From contig NZ_VRLT01000059.1 in assembly GCF_008017835.1 (NCBI RefSeq), positions 186,001 through 250,000 on the forward strand: a stretch of 64,000 bases of DNA, given 5' to 3'. This document shows, piece after piece, positions 8,008 through 18,201 of the stretch. The notes beneath the pieces were generated by a model, which saw only the letters and a list, made by a program, of their open reading frames with translations, made no database searches and was not told where the DNA came from. The translations under genes were made by a program, and so were the position numbers. How positions within the stretch are numbered: position 1 is the stretch's first letter; each line of letters begins with the position of its first letter. The DNA is from Mesonia sp. HuA40 (GTDB taxonomy: Bacteria > Bacteroidota > Bacteroidia > Flavobacteriales > Flavobacteriaceae).

Positions 8008-8826
8008 ATGTCAACTGCCAAAAAACAATACAAACGAGTAACGGTAAAATCGTTGGTCGATATGAAGCAACGTAAAGAAAAAATATCGATGTTAACCGCC
8101 TACGATTATACCATGGCAAAAATAGTAGATGGTGCGGGAATAGATGTTATTTTAGTTGGCGACTCTGCTTCAAATGTTATGGCTGGGCACGAAACTACAC
8201 TTCCAATAACCCTTGATCAGATGATTTACCACGCTTCTTCTGTAATTCGCGGTATAGATAGGTCTTTGGTTGTGGTTGATCTACCCTTTGGGAGCTATCA
8301 AAGCGACCCTAAAGAAGCATTGCGATCGGCTATTCGTATTATGAAAGAAAGCGGAGGACATGCGGTAAAACTAGAAGGTGGTAAAGAGGTAAAAGATTCA
8401 ATTAAACGAATTTTAAATGCTGGTATACCTGTCATGGGACATCTAGGTCTCACGCCGCAATCTATCTATAAATTTGGTACCTACACGGTACGAGCAAAAG
8501 AAGAGGCAGAAGCAGAAAAACTAAAAAGCGATGCAAAAATGCTTGAAAAACTAGGTTGCTTTGCTGTCGTATTAGAAAAAGTACCCGCCCATTTGGCAAA
8601 AGAAGTAGCCGAAAGCATTTCAATACCCGTGATTGGTATTGGTGCTGGTGCAGGGGTTGATGGTCAAGTTTTGGTAGTTCATGACATGATTGGAATGACC
8701 CACGAGTTTAATCCTAGATTTTTAAGACGATATCTCGATTTATACTCCGAAATGACGCAGGCTTTCAAGCAGTACAATGATGATGTAAAATCTGGTGACT
8801 TTCCCAACTCAGATGAACAATATTAA
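8008..8826 (+). CDS. panB: 3-methyl-2-oxobutanoate hydroxymethyltransferase (PanB)
   Basis: PanB adds a hydroxymethyl group from 5,10-methylene-THF to alpha-ketoisovalerate, giving ketopantoate, the first committed step of pantothenate and CoA synthesis. The 272-residue protein has the family TIM-barrel motifs: the Mg-binding [18 protein letters not shown] near residue 50, [32 protein letters not shown], and the C-terminal [18 protein letters not shown]. Length is normal. It opens a plus-strand cluster with the SdpI-like and RluA-like genes, 3 bases ahead of the former; no other pantothenate gene is in the window. Confidence 0.97.
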   Translation: MSTAKKQYKRVTVKSLVDMKQRKEKISMLTAYDYTMAKIVDGAGIDVILVGDSASNVMAGHETTLPITLDQMIYHASSVIRGIDRSLVVVDLPFGSYQSDPKEALRSAIRIMKESGGHAVKLEGGKEVKDSIKRILNAGIPVMGHLGLTPQSIYKFGTYTVRAKEEAEAEKLKSDAKMLEKLGCFAVVLEKVPAHLAKEVAESISIPVIGIGAGAGVDGQVLVVHDMIGMTHEFNPRFLRRYLDLYSEMTQAFKQYNDDVKSGDFPNSDEQY

Positions 8827-8829
8827 AAA

Positions 8830-9180
8830 ATGAGTATATTTTTAAGTCTAGATGCGCTGCTAGGCATAATATTCTTGGTGGTTGGCTTACTGCTAAAATA
8901 CAAACCGCCTAAAAAAATAAATATGCTTTACGGCTATAGAACAAATCGATCTATGAAAAGCCAAGAAGCTTGGGATTTTGCTCAGAAAAGTGCGGCAATA
9001 CGGAGCATAGAAATAGGCTTATTTTTACTGATAATTGGAATTTTAGGGCATTTCTGGCTAAGACAACAACAGGTTTTAGCCACAGCTTTGAGCCTATTCG
9101 CGTTATTGGCAGCTATTCTTTATTTGGTTATACATGTTGAAAACGCTTTGAAAAAAAAGTTTAAAAAGCAAAAGCCATGA
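8830..9180 (+). CDS. SdpI/YhfL family small membrane protein
   Basis: A 116-residue membrane protein. A first helix (ALLGIIFLVVGLLLKY) is followed by the family signature YGYRTNRSMKSQEAWDFAQK, then two more helices (IGLFLLIIGILGHFW and ALSLFALLAAILYLVI) and a basic C-terminal tail. The signature is that of the SdpI family, named for the Bacillus immunity protein against the SdpC toxin. In Bacteroidota there is no sign of an Sdp toxin system nearby, so an immunity role should not be assumed. It overlaps the next gene by 4 bases (ATGA). Confidence 0.8.
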   Translation: MSIFLSLDALLGIIFLVVGLLLKYKPPKKINMLYGYRTNRSMKSQEAWDFAQKSAAIRSIEIGLFLLIIGILGHFWLRQQQVLATALSLFALLAAILYLVIHVENALKKKFKKQKP

Positions 9181-9878
9181 AAATTCATTCGACAATAGAT
9201 AATCTAGAGGTTATTTATGAGGACAATCACCTAATTGTGATTAATAAAAAAGCAGGCGATTTAGTACAAGGCGATAAAACCCAAGATATTCCGCTAAGCG
9301 AAATTGTAAAAGCTTACCTCAAAAAAAAATACAACAAACCCGGAAACGTTTATTTGGGTGTGGTGCATCGTTTAGATCGGCCCACTTCTGGAGTAGTACT
9401 ATTTGCCAAAACCTCCAAAGCTTTACCACGGCTTAATAAACAATTTGCCGAAAAAGAAAATAAAAAAACCTATTGGGCTATCGTAAAACCAGGCGAACTT
9501 AATACAGCAGGCAAATTGGTGCATTATATGCTTAGAAACCCTAAACAAAATAAATCTTATACGCACAAAAACGAAGTACCCAATAGCAAAAAGGCAATAT
9601 TAAGGTACCGGCTTTTACAGAAATTAGATCACTATAATTTATTGGAAATCGATTTGGAAACCGGTAGGCATCACCAAATAAGGAGCCAGCTTTCTGCTAT
9701 GGGTTGCCCGATAAAAGGAGATTTAAAATATGGCTTCAATCGAAGTAATAAAGATGCCAGTATTCATTTACACGCTAAAACGCTAAGTATTATGCACCCT
9801 GTCAAAAAAGAGAAAATTAGTTTTGACGCCCCACTACCCCAAGATCCTCTCTGGAACGCCGTTCGGCATCTAAGTTAA
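9177..9878 (+). CDS. RluA family pseudouridine synthase
   Basis: Converts uridine to pseudouridine in rRNA or tRNA. The 233-residue protein is the catalytic domain only, with no S4 domain. Motifs: EDNHLIVINKKAGDLVQGD near the N-terminus, the catalytic loop VHRLDRPTSGVVLFAKT with the nucleophilic Asp at residue 67, and LETGRHHQIRSQLSAMG with the conserved Arg, followed by DLKYG. The compact form resembles TruC/RluA-type enzymes, but the exact uridine target is not readable. Translationally coupled to the SdpI-like gene. Confidence 0.92.
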   Translation: MKIHSTIDNLEVIYEDNHLIVINKKAGDLVQGDKTQDIPLSEIVKAYLKKKYNKPGNVYLGVVHRLDRPTSGVVLFAKTSKALPRLNKQFAEKENKKTYWAIVKPGELNTAGKLVHYMLRNPKQNKSYTHKNEVPNSKKAILRYRLLQKLDHYNLLEIDLETGRHHQIRSQLSAMGCPIKGDLKYGFNRSNKDASIHLHAKTLSIMHPVKKEKISFDAPLPQDPLWNAVRHLS

Positions 9879-9942
9879 ATATCCGTAAAAAAATAGCTGC
9901 TACTTTTTAATTTGTTATTTTACAACAATTGAAATAACAATT

Positions 9943-11328
9943 ATGAATCAGCAGGAATTAAACGAGGTATTTAAAAATCAATCAGAAGCTATTGCTAGCA
10001 ACGAATCAATTTCCGTAAAGGAACGCATAAGGCTTTTAAAAAATTTAAAAAATGAGATTCAGAAAAAGGAATCAAGTATAATAGCTGCCCTTAAAGAAGA
10101 TTTTCATAAACCATACTTTGAAACTATGCTGACAGAAGTTTTAGTGGTTTATAAAGAAATAAACCTTTTTATCAAAAAACTAGAACAATGGTCAAAACCT
10201 AAGAAGGTAAAATCAAGTTGGTTGAATTTTCCATCTCGTGCTCAACTTGTTCCTAAAGCCTATGGGCAAGTATTAATTATCTCTCCTTGGAATTACCCTT
10301 TCCAATTAGCTATGAATCCGCTTATTGGAGCAATTGCTGCAGGAAACAGAGTGGTGTTAAAACCCTCTGAACATAGCGCCGCAACATCAAATATTTTAGC
10401 AACAATAATCGCAAAGGTTTTTGCGCCCTTACACGTGAAGGTGGTTATCGGCGACCAAGAGGTAGCGCAAAAACTTTTACAATTTAACTGGAATTTTATT
10501 TTTTTTACCGGTAGTACAAAAGTGGGAAGGATAATTCAACAAGCAGCTGCCAAAAATCTTACGCCCAGCGTACTAGAACTAGGCGGGAAAAACCCTTGTA
10601 TTGTAGATGAAACAGCCGATATAGACCTGAGTGCAAAACGAATCGCTTGGGGGAAATTTATTAATGCCGGGCAAACGTGTATAGCTCCCGATTATATTTT
10701 GGTACAGCAAAAAGTGAAGGGTAAACTTATTGAAGCGATTACCAAACACCTCAAGCAATTTTATCAAAATTTAAACCCGGAATCTGAGGATTATGCCCAC
10801 ATTATAAATGAAAAACATTTTAACCGACTTACAAATTATTTAGCAGACTTAAAAGTGCTTTATGGCGGACAGTACGATGAAACCTATCGTTTTATTGCGC
10901 CAACATTGGTAGACGAACCGCCAAATAATCACCCTATTTTGAATGAAGAAATCTTTGGGCCTATTCTTCCTATTTTAGGTTTTGAAGAAATAGCTTCTCT
11001 TAAAAAGGTGATTCAAAAGAATAAAAACCCTCTAGCTGGTTACATTTTTTCTCGAAACAAGGATAACATTCGGTTAATCGAAGAAAGTTTTTTATCGGGC
11101 GGATTAGTGATAAACGATGTGTTGATTCATTTTGTTAACGACCGCTTACCCTTTGGCGGAATAGCCGAAAGCGGTTTGGGGCATTACCATGGCAAAAATA
11201 GTTTTATTTGTTTTAGTCATTTACAGTCTCAGGTTATTCGCAAAAATTACTGGGATCCGCCTTTTCGCTATCCTCCTTATTTCGAAAAAGAAAAATGGCT
11301 ACAAAAAATTAAAAAGTTATTTTTTTAA
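9943..11328 (+). CDS. Aldehyde dehydrogenase family protein (ALDH3-like)
   Basis: A 461-residue NAD(P)-dependent aldehyde dehydrogenase. The cofactor site is seen as SPWNYPFQLAMNPLIGAI and LKPSEHSAATS, the glycine motif as FTGSTKVGR, the general-base Glu in VLELGGKNPC, and the nucleophilic Cys in INAGQTCIAPDY. The C-terminus has FNEEIFGPILPI-like sequence (LNEEIFGPILPILGF) and PFGGIAESGLGHYHG. The overall form, without an N-terminal extension, is that of the class 3 group such as YwdH and fatty aldehyde dehydrogenases. Substrate not determinable. It is 64 bases after rluA and followed by a long AT-rich gap. Confidence 0.92.
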   Translation: MNQQELNEVFKNQSEAIASNESISVKERIRLLKNLKNEIQKKESSIIAALKEDFHKPYFETMLTEVLVVYKEINLFIKKLEQWSKPKKVKSSWLNFPSRAQLVPKAYGQVLIISPWNYPFQLAMNPLIGAIAAGNRVVLKPSEHSAATSNILATIIAKVFAPLHVKVVIGDQEVAQKLLQFNWNFIFFTGSTKVGRIIQQAAAKNLTPSVLELGGKNPCIVDETADIDLSAKRIAWGKFINAGQTCIAPDYILVQQKVKGKLIEAITKHLKQFYQNLNPESEDYAHIINEKHFNRLTNYLADLKVLYGGQYDETYRFIAPTLVDEPPNNHPILNEEIFGPILPILGFEEIASLKKVIQKNKNPLAGYIFSRNKDNIRLIEESFLSGGLVINDVLIHFVNDRLPFGGIAESGLGHYHGKNSFICFSHLQSQVIRKNYWDPPFRYPPYFEKEKWLQKIKKLFF

Positions 11329-11952
11329 AGTTTTAAATTAAGTTTATCAGGTTAACCTGGATTTTGAATTTTTTTTAAAAGTATAAATAAAATTGTTCTC
11401 CATTTTTTACAACCTGGATAAGAACTTGACGAAAATTTGATAGCTAATAAGATATACTATTTATTAATTATCTGAACTAAATTATAATCAAAAATACCCT
11501 ATAGATAAAATCTATATACTATATCTAATATTCTATATTTGAGTGTGTTAGAAGTATCATTTAAAGTATTTATTTAAATACGGTAAAAAATTAAACTCAG
11601 AGAATAAAAAGTTCAATAAGCGCTAATTTTTTAGCAAAAATTAACGATAATAGAAAAGCTGAGGTTGTAATCCAAAATTAAAATTCTTATAATTTTCAAA
11701 TATATTTATAAAAAGTTTAAATTGAGAAGTGAAAAAATAAAAACCATTGAAGATAAATTCTATTTTAAAATATAATTTTTGGAAACCTATATAAGTATCA
11801 TTTATCTAAAAATCGTTCAACAGATTGTTTAAATAAGTGAGTTTCCTTTTAAAATCAAATAACTCAATTGTTAGTAATAATTATAAACTAAAACAAATCC
11901 ACCCTACCCTGATTATTTTTTTTAAGACCGCCATAGTAGCGATTTATACTAT
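11329..11952. other. AT-rich intergenic region between convergent genes
   Basis: This 624-base stretch lies between the 3' ends of the aldehyde dehydrogenase and the DUF2891 gene. It is visibly richer in A and T than the flanking genes and has stop codons in every frame. A 12-base perfect palindrome, CAGGTTAACCTG, is at 11348-11359. No convincing U-tract terminator, RNA gene or small ORF was found. Confidence 0.6.
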
Positions 11953-13107
11953 CTATTGCTCTCTTTGATTAATGGCGTATAAAGCAAAGGTCGCCAGCCA
12001 ATGTCCGCCCTCATAAGAGTCTCCTGCTATATTATCGAAAGAAGCAGATAAATGCCTTTCTGCAATTGGTTTTAGGTAATTAAACTCATCGTAGGCATTT
12101 GCCAATTCAAAGAGAACACTAGCCCTGCTAAAATTTAGTCCGTCTAAATGAACCAATTTTCCATCGGTTCGATCGGTTACGCTCACTGGTTCTAAACTAA
12201 ATGATTTATCTAATAACTCTGGCATAAATTCTTTCAGCCATAGCCTAAAAGTTTCCTTTTCGAGAACCTTTTGCATAAGGTTGACTTCCATTAAGCACGG
12301 AGAAAAAAAATCGTGTCCACTTGGCTCGTAGGCTAATGGACATGCATTATCATTTAAATAAAAGGCCTTAGCTTTAGTTTCAATTAATTTTTGAAGCGCT
12401 TCATCTTCCAAGCTTAGGGCATAATCATATGCCAAACTTAAACCAAAAGCCGTGTTTTGATGTTCTCCAACTCGAATGGGATAACTTAAATTGGGTAAGT
12501 AATCCTTATAATTCTGTACGATTTTTTGGGTTAATGGCTCTAAATTTTGATGTAAAACAGGAGCGATAGAATCTTCCCAAGTATATAATTCTTCGCTTAA
12601 TTTTAATAGCCAAGCCCAACCGTAGGTTCGTTCATAAGTCTTATTAATGGGTTTATTAAAATAAGCTACTTCTTCTTTTATATTTTGTTTGGTTAAATTG
12701 GTCTTTAACCAAGCTCGAGCGGTCGATGAATTTTTAATTTGTGGATATTGCTTAAGTAAACTAACCATACTCCAATGCCCGTGTACCGAGGAATGCCAAT
12801 CAAAACAACCGTAAAAACTAGGATGTAAGGCTTTTGGAGTTTTAAGATCACTTTCACTTCCTAAGGTTTGACTTAATTTATTAGGAAATTCTTGATCTAC
12901 GCATTTTAATGGCATTTTTAAAAGTTCATTAGCCTGTTTTTCATTTAAAATCACTACTTCATCAGGTAATAAATTCTCACTAATTTCATCTACCAAACTA
13001 CTGTCTTCTATCGTTTCGGCTTTAGCCTTAGAAGTAGTTAATTCAGATTCTTTTTGTTTACACCCTACAAAGCTCAGTAAACATAGAATTATTATTAAAT
13101 TTCTCAT
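11953..13107 (-). CDS. DUF2891 domain lipoprotein
   Basis: A 384-residue protein with a lipoprotein signal: hydrophobic segment followed by the lipobox LSFVGC, with Cys at residue 16. After a low-complexity acidic linker the DUF2891 domain begins around HPSFYGCFDWHSSVHGHWSM and continues with RTYGWAWLLKLSEEL, HQNTAFGLSLAYDY, EPSGHDFFSPCLMEV and DSYEGGHWLATFALYA. Conserved Trp, His and Glu in an all-helical pattern resemble glycan-active alpha/alpha-barrel proteins, but no activity is established that I know of. It is probably anchored to the periplasmic face of a membrane or on the cell surface. Confidence 0.88.
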   Translation of the reverse strand: MRNLIIILCLLSFVGCKQKESELTTSKAKAETIEDSSLVDEISENLLPDEVVILNEKQANELLKMPLKCVDQEFPNKLSQTLGSESDLKTPKALHPSFYGCFDWHSSVHGHWSMVSLLKQYPQIKNSSTARAWLKTNLTKQNIKEEVAYFNKPINKTYERTYGWAWLLKLSEELYTWEDSIAPVLHQNLEPLTQKIVQNYKDYLPNLSYPIRVGEHQNTAFGLSLAYDYALSLEDEALQKLIETKAKAFYLNDNACPLAYEPSGHDFFSPCLMEVNLMQKVLEKETFRLWLKEFMPELLDKSFSLEPVSVTDRTDGKLVHLDGLNFSRASVLFELANAYDEFNYLKPIAERHLSASFDNIAGDSYEGGHWLATFALYAINQREQ

Positions 13108-13206
13108 AGTACACGATTAAAATGGCGTCTAAATATATTAATTAAATCGCTTTTAAATAATTAAGGAGTATTCAATTTTGTTTTAAAAAATGTTAATCTT
13201 AGTCAT

Positions 13207-14745
13207 CTACCCTAACCAGCCATCACGATCGAGACTACGGTATTGTATAGCCTCGCTAATGTGATGACTTTGTATGTCTACGCTTTGCTCTAAATCGGCA
13301 ATTGTGCGTGAAACTTTTAATATGCGATCATAAGCTCTAGCGGATAAATTTAACCTTTCCATAGCGGTTTTTAGCAATTCCTTGCTATCTGGTTTTAATT
13401 TACAAAACGCTCTAATTTGCTTTACGCCCATCTGAGCATTGTAATGAATGTTGGGTATTTCTGAAAAACGTTGGGTTTGTAATTCTCGAGCATCTGTCAC
13501 CCTTTTCCTTATTGCTGTACTAGGTTCTCCTCGACGTTCATCGCTTAGCTTTTCAAACGGAACGGGCGTGACTTCAATATGAATATCTATACGGTCTAAT
13601 AAAGGACCGCTAATTTTACTCAAATACCGACTCATCTCGGCCGGTGAGGTAGCTACTGGGGCATCGGGATCATTGAAATAACCACCAGGACTCGGATTCA
13701 TACTAGCCACTAGCATAAAACTAGAAGGATAGGTTACCGTAAACCGAGCTCTTGAAATGGTAACTTCACGGTCTTCTAAAGGTTGTCTCATTACTTCAAG
13801 TACCGTGCGTTTAAATTCTGGTAATTCATCTAAAAACAATACCCCATTATGAGACAATGAAATCTCTCCAGGCTGCGGATAACTTCCGCCTCCTACAAGC
13901 GCTACATCTGAAATGGTATGATGAGGACTTCGAAAGGGGCGCTGAGCCATTAGTCCGCTACTGTTTTTGGTTTTACCCACTACCGAATGAATTTTCGTAG
14001 TTTCTAAAGCCTCATCTAGCGTCATAGGGGGCAAAATACTAGGTAAACGTTTGGCAAGCATAGTTTTTCCTGAACCTGGCGGACCAATTAAAATAATATT
14101 ATGCCCTCCAGCAGCAGCAATTTCCATACAGCGTTTAATCGATTCTTGTCCTTTAACATCGGCAAAATCAAACTCTGGATGCTCTAGACTCTCATAAAAC
14201 TGTTTTTTGGTATCAACAATAGTCCGCTCTAAAGGAATGTCTTGGTCAAAATATTCAATTACCTGCGTAATATTTTCAACGCCGTACACTTCTAAGCCGT
14301 CTACAATAGCTGCTTCAGCTGCATTTTGTTTAGGCAAAATAAAACCCTTAAAACCTTCTTCCTTTGCCTTTATAGCAATGGGTAGCGCGCCCTTAATGGG
14401 CTGTAAACTTCCGTCTAAAGAAAGTTCTCCCATAATTAAATATTTGTCAATTTCATCGGCTTTGATTTGTTCACTGGCGGCCAATATACCCAAGGCCAAA
14501 GTTAGGTCATAAGCACTACCCTCTTTTCTCAAATCGGCTGGAGCCATATTTATGGTAATTTTTTTACCAGGAAGCTTATAAGCATTGTTTTGTAAAGCGG
14601 CGGCAATTCTAAAACTGCTTTCGCGGATTGCGTTATCGGGTAAACCTACTAGGTGATAACCAATACCACTTACCACATTTACCTCTACCACCACCGTGGT
14701 GGCCTCAACGCCAAAAACAGCGCTGCCAAATACCTTAACCAACAT
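13207..14745 (-). CDS. YifB/ComM family Mg-chelatase-like AAA+ ATPase
   Basis: A 512-residue ATPase. Residues 1-170 form the Lon-protease-like N-terminal domain (VNVVSGIGYHLVGLPDNAIRE, then PADLRKEGSAYDLTLALGIL). The AAA+ core has Walker A GPPGSGKTMLAKRLP, Walker B GVLFLDELPEF and the sensor region ASMNPSPGGY; the C-terminal helical domain ends with LSARAYDRILKVSRTIADLE. In Gram-negative bacteria ComM-type proteins act as branch-migration helicases during natural transformation; whether this organism is transformable is unknown. Start ATG at 14745 gives the family N-terminus LVKVFGSAVFGVEA. Confidence 0.93.
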   Translation of the reverse strand: MLVKVFGSAVFGVEATTVVVEVNVVSGIGYHLVGLPDNAIRESSFRIAAALQNNAYKLPGKKITINMAPADLRKEGSAYDLTLALGILAASEQIKADEIDKYLIMGELSLDGSLQPIKGALPIAIKAKEEGFKGFILPKQNAAEAAIVDGLEVYGVENITQVIEYFDQDIPLERTIVDTKKQFYESLEHPEFDFADVKGQESIKRCMEIAAAGGHNIILIGPPGSGKTMLAKRLPSILPPMTLDEALETTKIHSVVGKTKNSSGLMAQRPFRSPHHTISDVALVGGGSYPQPGEISLSHNGVLFLDELPEFKRTVLEVMRQPLEDREVTISRARFTVTYPSSFMLVASMNPSPGGYFNDPDAPVATSPAEMSRYLSKISGPLLDRIDIHIEVTPVPFEKLSDERRGEPSTAIRKRVTDARELQTQRFSEIPNIHYNAQMGVKQIRAFCKLKPDSKELLKTAMERLNLSARAYDRILKVSRTIADLEQSVDIQSHHISEAIQYRSLDRDGWLG

Positions 14746-14820
14746 ATAATTTAGTTTTAGTTAGTAAAATTTACTATTGTTTGTTAATAGAAAGGTAAAA
14801 TTTAATCAATTTATTTAAAA

Positions 14821-14828
14821 CAAAGATA
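14821..14828 (-). promoter_or_regulatory. Candidate -7 box TATCTTTG upstream of the yifB-like gene
   Basis: On the minus strand this reads TATCTTTG, an exact TAnnTTTG match, which would give a 5' leader of about 70 bases. No TTG at -33 was found, so confidence is low. A small palindrome, TAGTAAA-A-TTTACTA at 14762-14776, lies between box and gene. Confidence 0.3.
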
Positions 14829-15043
14829 TAATATTAAGGTTTTGTCATTTTACTGAAGGAAATTAGTAGTAAAAAAGCAGAAATTAGGATACTAACCAAA
14901 AGTATCTACATTAAATTAATTATAGCAGCTTTAAGTTTTAGAAGGACTATTGAATTTAACTCAAAAGCTTTAAGCGGATATTTTCACCGAGACCAAGATA
15001 GGGCCTTGTAGCAATTACAGAGAATTAATAGTGAAAAAAGCAT

Positions 15044-15916
15044 TCAAAACGTACCTCTTAAACCAATTGAGCTGGGACCCATTTGCAAGCGCCACGAAAT
15101 ACGATTTCTTTTGGCTTGCTCTAATTCAGTGTCACTTTTCATTTGCTTATCCAAGTAATTGTCTACGCTATCTACAACCACAACAGTAAGAGCTACACTA
15201 AGCGCTACATCGGTAAGCCAGTGTGCGCCCGCCCAGAGTCGTGAAACGGGAGAAATCATACCAGCTGTAATGAGTCCGCCTTTAACCCAGGGATTATCAA
15301 ATTGTTTTGATAGAGAATAAAAAGTGGTAAAAGACAAAATGGTGTGTCCTGAAGGGAAAGAATGGTAGCCGCCTCCGGGCTTAAAAGGTTTAAAGGTAAA
15401 TTTTCCCCCATCTGATGGTCTTGCTCTACCTGTGACTTTTTTAGCAACCGTTTGCACCAAACCTGCGGCACTTGCCGAAGTAATCATTAATATTCCAGTT
15501 CTTCTTATTTTTTCATTTTTAGTAAATAGGCCTACTAAATATATACCTCCATTTACTCCGTAATTATTCTGTGGACTACCAAAATACCAACCAAAATCGC
15601 GAATAATAGAAGGAATATCTTTTTCTTGACGTTTAAAATACCGGCTGGCATCATCGTCTAAAATATGTAAACCTGCTGTCCCTATACCAATTGCTGCAGC
15701 AGTGGCCCAATCGTCTTGATCCCATTTAAACGGACTCGCAAAAACATTTTTGAATCCGCCCCAAGCGAGAGAAGCATCATATTTAGCTAAATCCCAAGTA
15801 GTTATTTTTACAGGTTCTTGTAAACTGTCTATGCTATTAAATGCATACTTGTTTTGAGCCAGTATAACTCCGGAAAGTAAAACAAAAACATGGGAAATAA
15901 AGTATTTTTTTTTCAT
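15044..15916 (-). CDS. PAP2 family membrane-associated phosphatase
   Basis: A 290-residue protein with a signal peptide ending near VILAQN. It carries the complete PAP2 phosphatase triad of motifs: KKVTGRARP, the FPSGHTILSF motif with Ser and His, and SRLWAGAHWLTD with the catalytic His and Asp. It is therefore probably active on a lipid phosphate such as undecaprenyl pyrophosphate or phosphatidic acid, in the periplasm or outer membrane. It begins 2 bases after tamL and is the last gene of the tamB-tamL-PAP2 operon, which ties it to envelope lipid handling. Confidence 0.88.
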   Translation of the reverse strand: MKKKYFISHVFVLLSGVILAQNKYAFNSIDSLQEPVKITTWDLAKYDASLAWGGFKNVFASPFKWDQDDWATAAAIGIGTAGLHILDDDASRYFKRQEKDIPSIIRDFGWYFGSPQNNYGVNGGIYLVGLFTKNEKIRRTGILMITSASAAGLVQTVAKKVTGRARPSDGGKFTFKPFKPGGGYHSFPSGHTILSFTTFYSLSKQFDNPWVKGGLITAGMISPVSRLWAGAHWLTDVALSVALTVVVVDSVDNYLDKQMKSDTELEQAKRNRISWRLQMGPSSIGLRGTF

Positions 15917-15918
15917 AA

Positions 15919-18201
15919 TTAAAAAGGATAACCAATAGCAAAGTTAAATACGGGTTTGGAGTAGTTAAATTTCCAGTTTTGGGCCGGTTTCTTTAAAGGC
16001 GATGCGAGATCAAATCTTAATACAAATCCTTGAATATCTACTCGCACCCCTACTCCAGAGCCTACTCCTAATTCATTTATAAAATCATTGGTAAATTTAC
16101 CTCCGGGTAATTTTTCATTTTCATTCATAAGCCAAACATTACCAGCGTCAACAAAAATAGCACCATTTACATAGTTAAACAAAGGAAATCTGAATTCTAA
16201 GTTAGCTTCTAAACGTATATCACCCGACTGATCAAAAAATCCTTCTTCATTGCTGCTTTCGTAAGTTCCAGGACCCAATGAACGAATATTAAAGGCACGT
16301 ACGCTATACGGACCTCCAGAAAAATATTGTTTTACAAAAGGTAAAGTATTTGAATTGCCATATGGAACACCCAAACCAGCAAAAACCCGCCCTATGAGAA
16401 ATTGATTTTTATTTAAATTTAGATGATAACTAACATCAATATCGGTTTTGGCATATTGTGCATAGGCTAGCCCCAAGAACTTTTTTACCTCCTCTCCTTT
16501 TTCTTGTTTACCAAATAAACCCAAACTATTACCAGCGGTATCAAAATTAAGATTAAAGTAAATGCCACTTTTTTTATTTTCGCTTAGTAATTCATTATAG
16601 GTAAAGGAATACGTTAAACCTAAGATAAACTGTTGCTCAAAACTTTCTCTTAAAAATGGATTTTCATCGAGAATGGCTTCAAATTCAGGCGTAGTTTTTC
16701 CTAATCTAACGTAATCTAAATTAAGTAAGTTCAAGCTGTGAGTTACGTATTTGTTTGCCTGCCAAAAATACCCAAATGAAGCAGAAATAGAGTTTAAACT
16801 ATAAAGTTTGCTTCTGTTTAAATAATCATAACCTACTCTTATATTGGTTTTTGGCGTGCTATATTTAAACCTATGGTTGATATCAAAAGGGAATAACAAT
16901 CGAGGAAAGCTAACTTGGCTTTCTAAGCCCAATTGTAAACTCTGTAAACCTTTTTGTCGCCCACCAAATTGTCTTTCATAAGAAAAAGTTGAACCCGTTT
17001 TTAGAACCTCTCCGCCTTTTAGCCAGTTTTTATTGATGTAATCTAAGCCTATACCCGGGCCTGCAAAAGAATTCGATTTAGTTACGGTTTGCAGGTTGGC
17101 TCGAATTGCCCTTTTCTTATATGGGGATAACCTGATTTCGGCAACCAATTCATATTGATTGTTTTCGTTTAAAACCGTGTCTTTTTCTTTATAAACAATA
17201 TTTACAAATTTATACACTCCCGTCGAAGCCAAACGTCTGCTGGTGCTTTTAGATTTATCTGGGCTATAAGTTTCTCCTGGTTTAATCTTTATAAAAGGAG
17301 CAAGACGTTTAGGTTTAAAGAAGAGAGTGTCTTGATAATAATAAATGTTATTATAAACTTCGGGCAATAGCTTCCTTTTTTCTTTTTTGATGCCTTCATT
17401 AGGAAAAACCAAAACACTATCTAAAACATAGGGGTATTTTGATCTTTTAGGTGTATTATTTTTTAAAGATAAAAACAAGTCGAACTTTTGTTTATCATAA
17501 CGATTGGTATCGGCTTCAAATATCAAAAAATCACTATTAAAATTATAATAGCCTTTTTCTTTTAAAAACTTGTCGATGCGCTCACGTTCTGCCTTGAATT
17601 GTTGCAAATTAAATCGCATTCCCTTCTTGATTAAAGAATTTTGCAAGCTACTCTTAATGTCTTTGTATAATTGCTGCGGATGTATAGAGTCTTCTTCTAC
17701 CAAATAATCTGCTATGGTATAAGGGCGTTTTGCCGCAATTTGATAATTTACCGATGTGGTTTTTGCCGTAGTATCTTGATCTACTTTAGAATTTACCGTG
17801 TAATAGTAATATCCGTGGTTTTCAAGTCTGTTTTTTATGAGTTCAACTGTTTGATTAACGTTTTCATCTTCAAAATAAACCGGTTCTTCCCCTCTTTTTT
17901 TGGCTAAAAATTTATAAATAAATCCCGGATTTTCTTTTTGTCCCTTATAATAAAAATACAGATTAGGGTAACCACCTAAAAATTTGGTGTTTGGTTCTGG
18001 ATAAAGCACAGCATTCAAGGCGTTTTTAAGATTTTTATCTTGGTTGAAAGAAGCATAGAGCGTATCATTGAGTTTAATATCTGCTCCAGTATAAAGCGTT
18101 TTGCCTTGTGGAATAAATTTCTTGACCGAACACGCCTGTAACATCAATGCTAAACACATATACCCTAAAAACGCTAAGTATGAAGAATTTCTTTTAGTCA
18201 T
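15919..18201 (-). CDS. tamL: TamL, lipoprotein form of the TamA/BamA-family outer-membrane protein
   Basis: A 760-residue Omp85-superfamily protein. The N-terminus is a lipoprotein signal with lipobox LQAC (Cys at about residue 24), which matches the Bacteroidota-specific TamL variant rather than classical TamA. POTRA-like repeats occupy about residues 30-380 (FLKEKGYYNFNSDFLIFEAD is typical), followed by a C-terminal 16-strand barrel with the lid-loop motif GGPYSVRAFNIRSLGPG (VRGF-like) and a closing aromatic strand ending FAIGYPF. Together with TamB it is thought to move phospholipid or fold proteins across the envelope. Its start overlaps the tamB stop by 8 bases. Confidence 0.9.
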   Translation of the reverse strand: MTKRNSSYLAFLGYMCLALMLQACSVKKFIPQGKTLYTGADIKLNDTLYASFNQDKNLKNALNAVLYPEPNTKFLGGYPNLYFYYKGQKENPGFIYKFLAKKRGEEPVYFEDENVNQTVELIKNRLENHGYYYYTVNSKVDQDTTAKTTSVNYQIAAKRPYTIADYLVEEDSIHPQQLYKDIKSSLQNSLIKKGMRFNLQQFKAERERIDKFLKEKGYYNFNSDFLIFEADTNRYDKQKFDLFLSLKNNTPKRSKYPYVLDSVLVFPNEGIKKEKRKLLPEVYNNIYYYQDTLFFKPKRLAPFIKIKPGETYSPDKSKSTSRRLASTGVYKFVNIVYKEKDTVLNENNQYELVAEIRLSPYKKRAIRANLQTVTKSNSFAGPGIGLDYINKNWLKGGEVLKTGSTFSYERQFGGRQKGLQSLQLGLESQVSFPRLLFPFDINHRFKYSTPKTNIRVGYDYLNRSKLYSLNSISASFGYFWQANKYVTHSLNLLNLDYVRLGKTTPEFEAILDENPFLRESFEQQFILGLTYSFTYNELLSENKKSGIYFNLNFDTAGNSLGLFGKQEKGEEVKKFLGLAYAQYAKTDIDVSYHLNLNKNQFLIGRVFAGLGVPYGNSNTLPFVKQYFSGGPYSVRAFNIRSLGPGTYESSNEEGFFDQSGDIRLEANLEFRFPLFNYVNGAIFVDAGNVWLMNENEKLPGGKFTNDFINELGVGSGVGVRVDIQGFVLRFDLASPLKKPAQNWKFNYSKPVFNFAIGYPF

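Noticed and set aside
8830-9180. SdpI-like protein as part of a toxin-immunity system
   Set aside because: No SdpA, SdpB or SdpC-like gene is nearby, and the gene sits between panB and a pseudouridine synthase, so a toxin link has no support.
11348-11359. 12-base palindrome CAGGTTAACCTG as an operator
   Set aside because: It lies between the 3' ends of convergent genes, far from any start codon, and is short enough to arise by chance.
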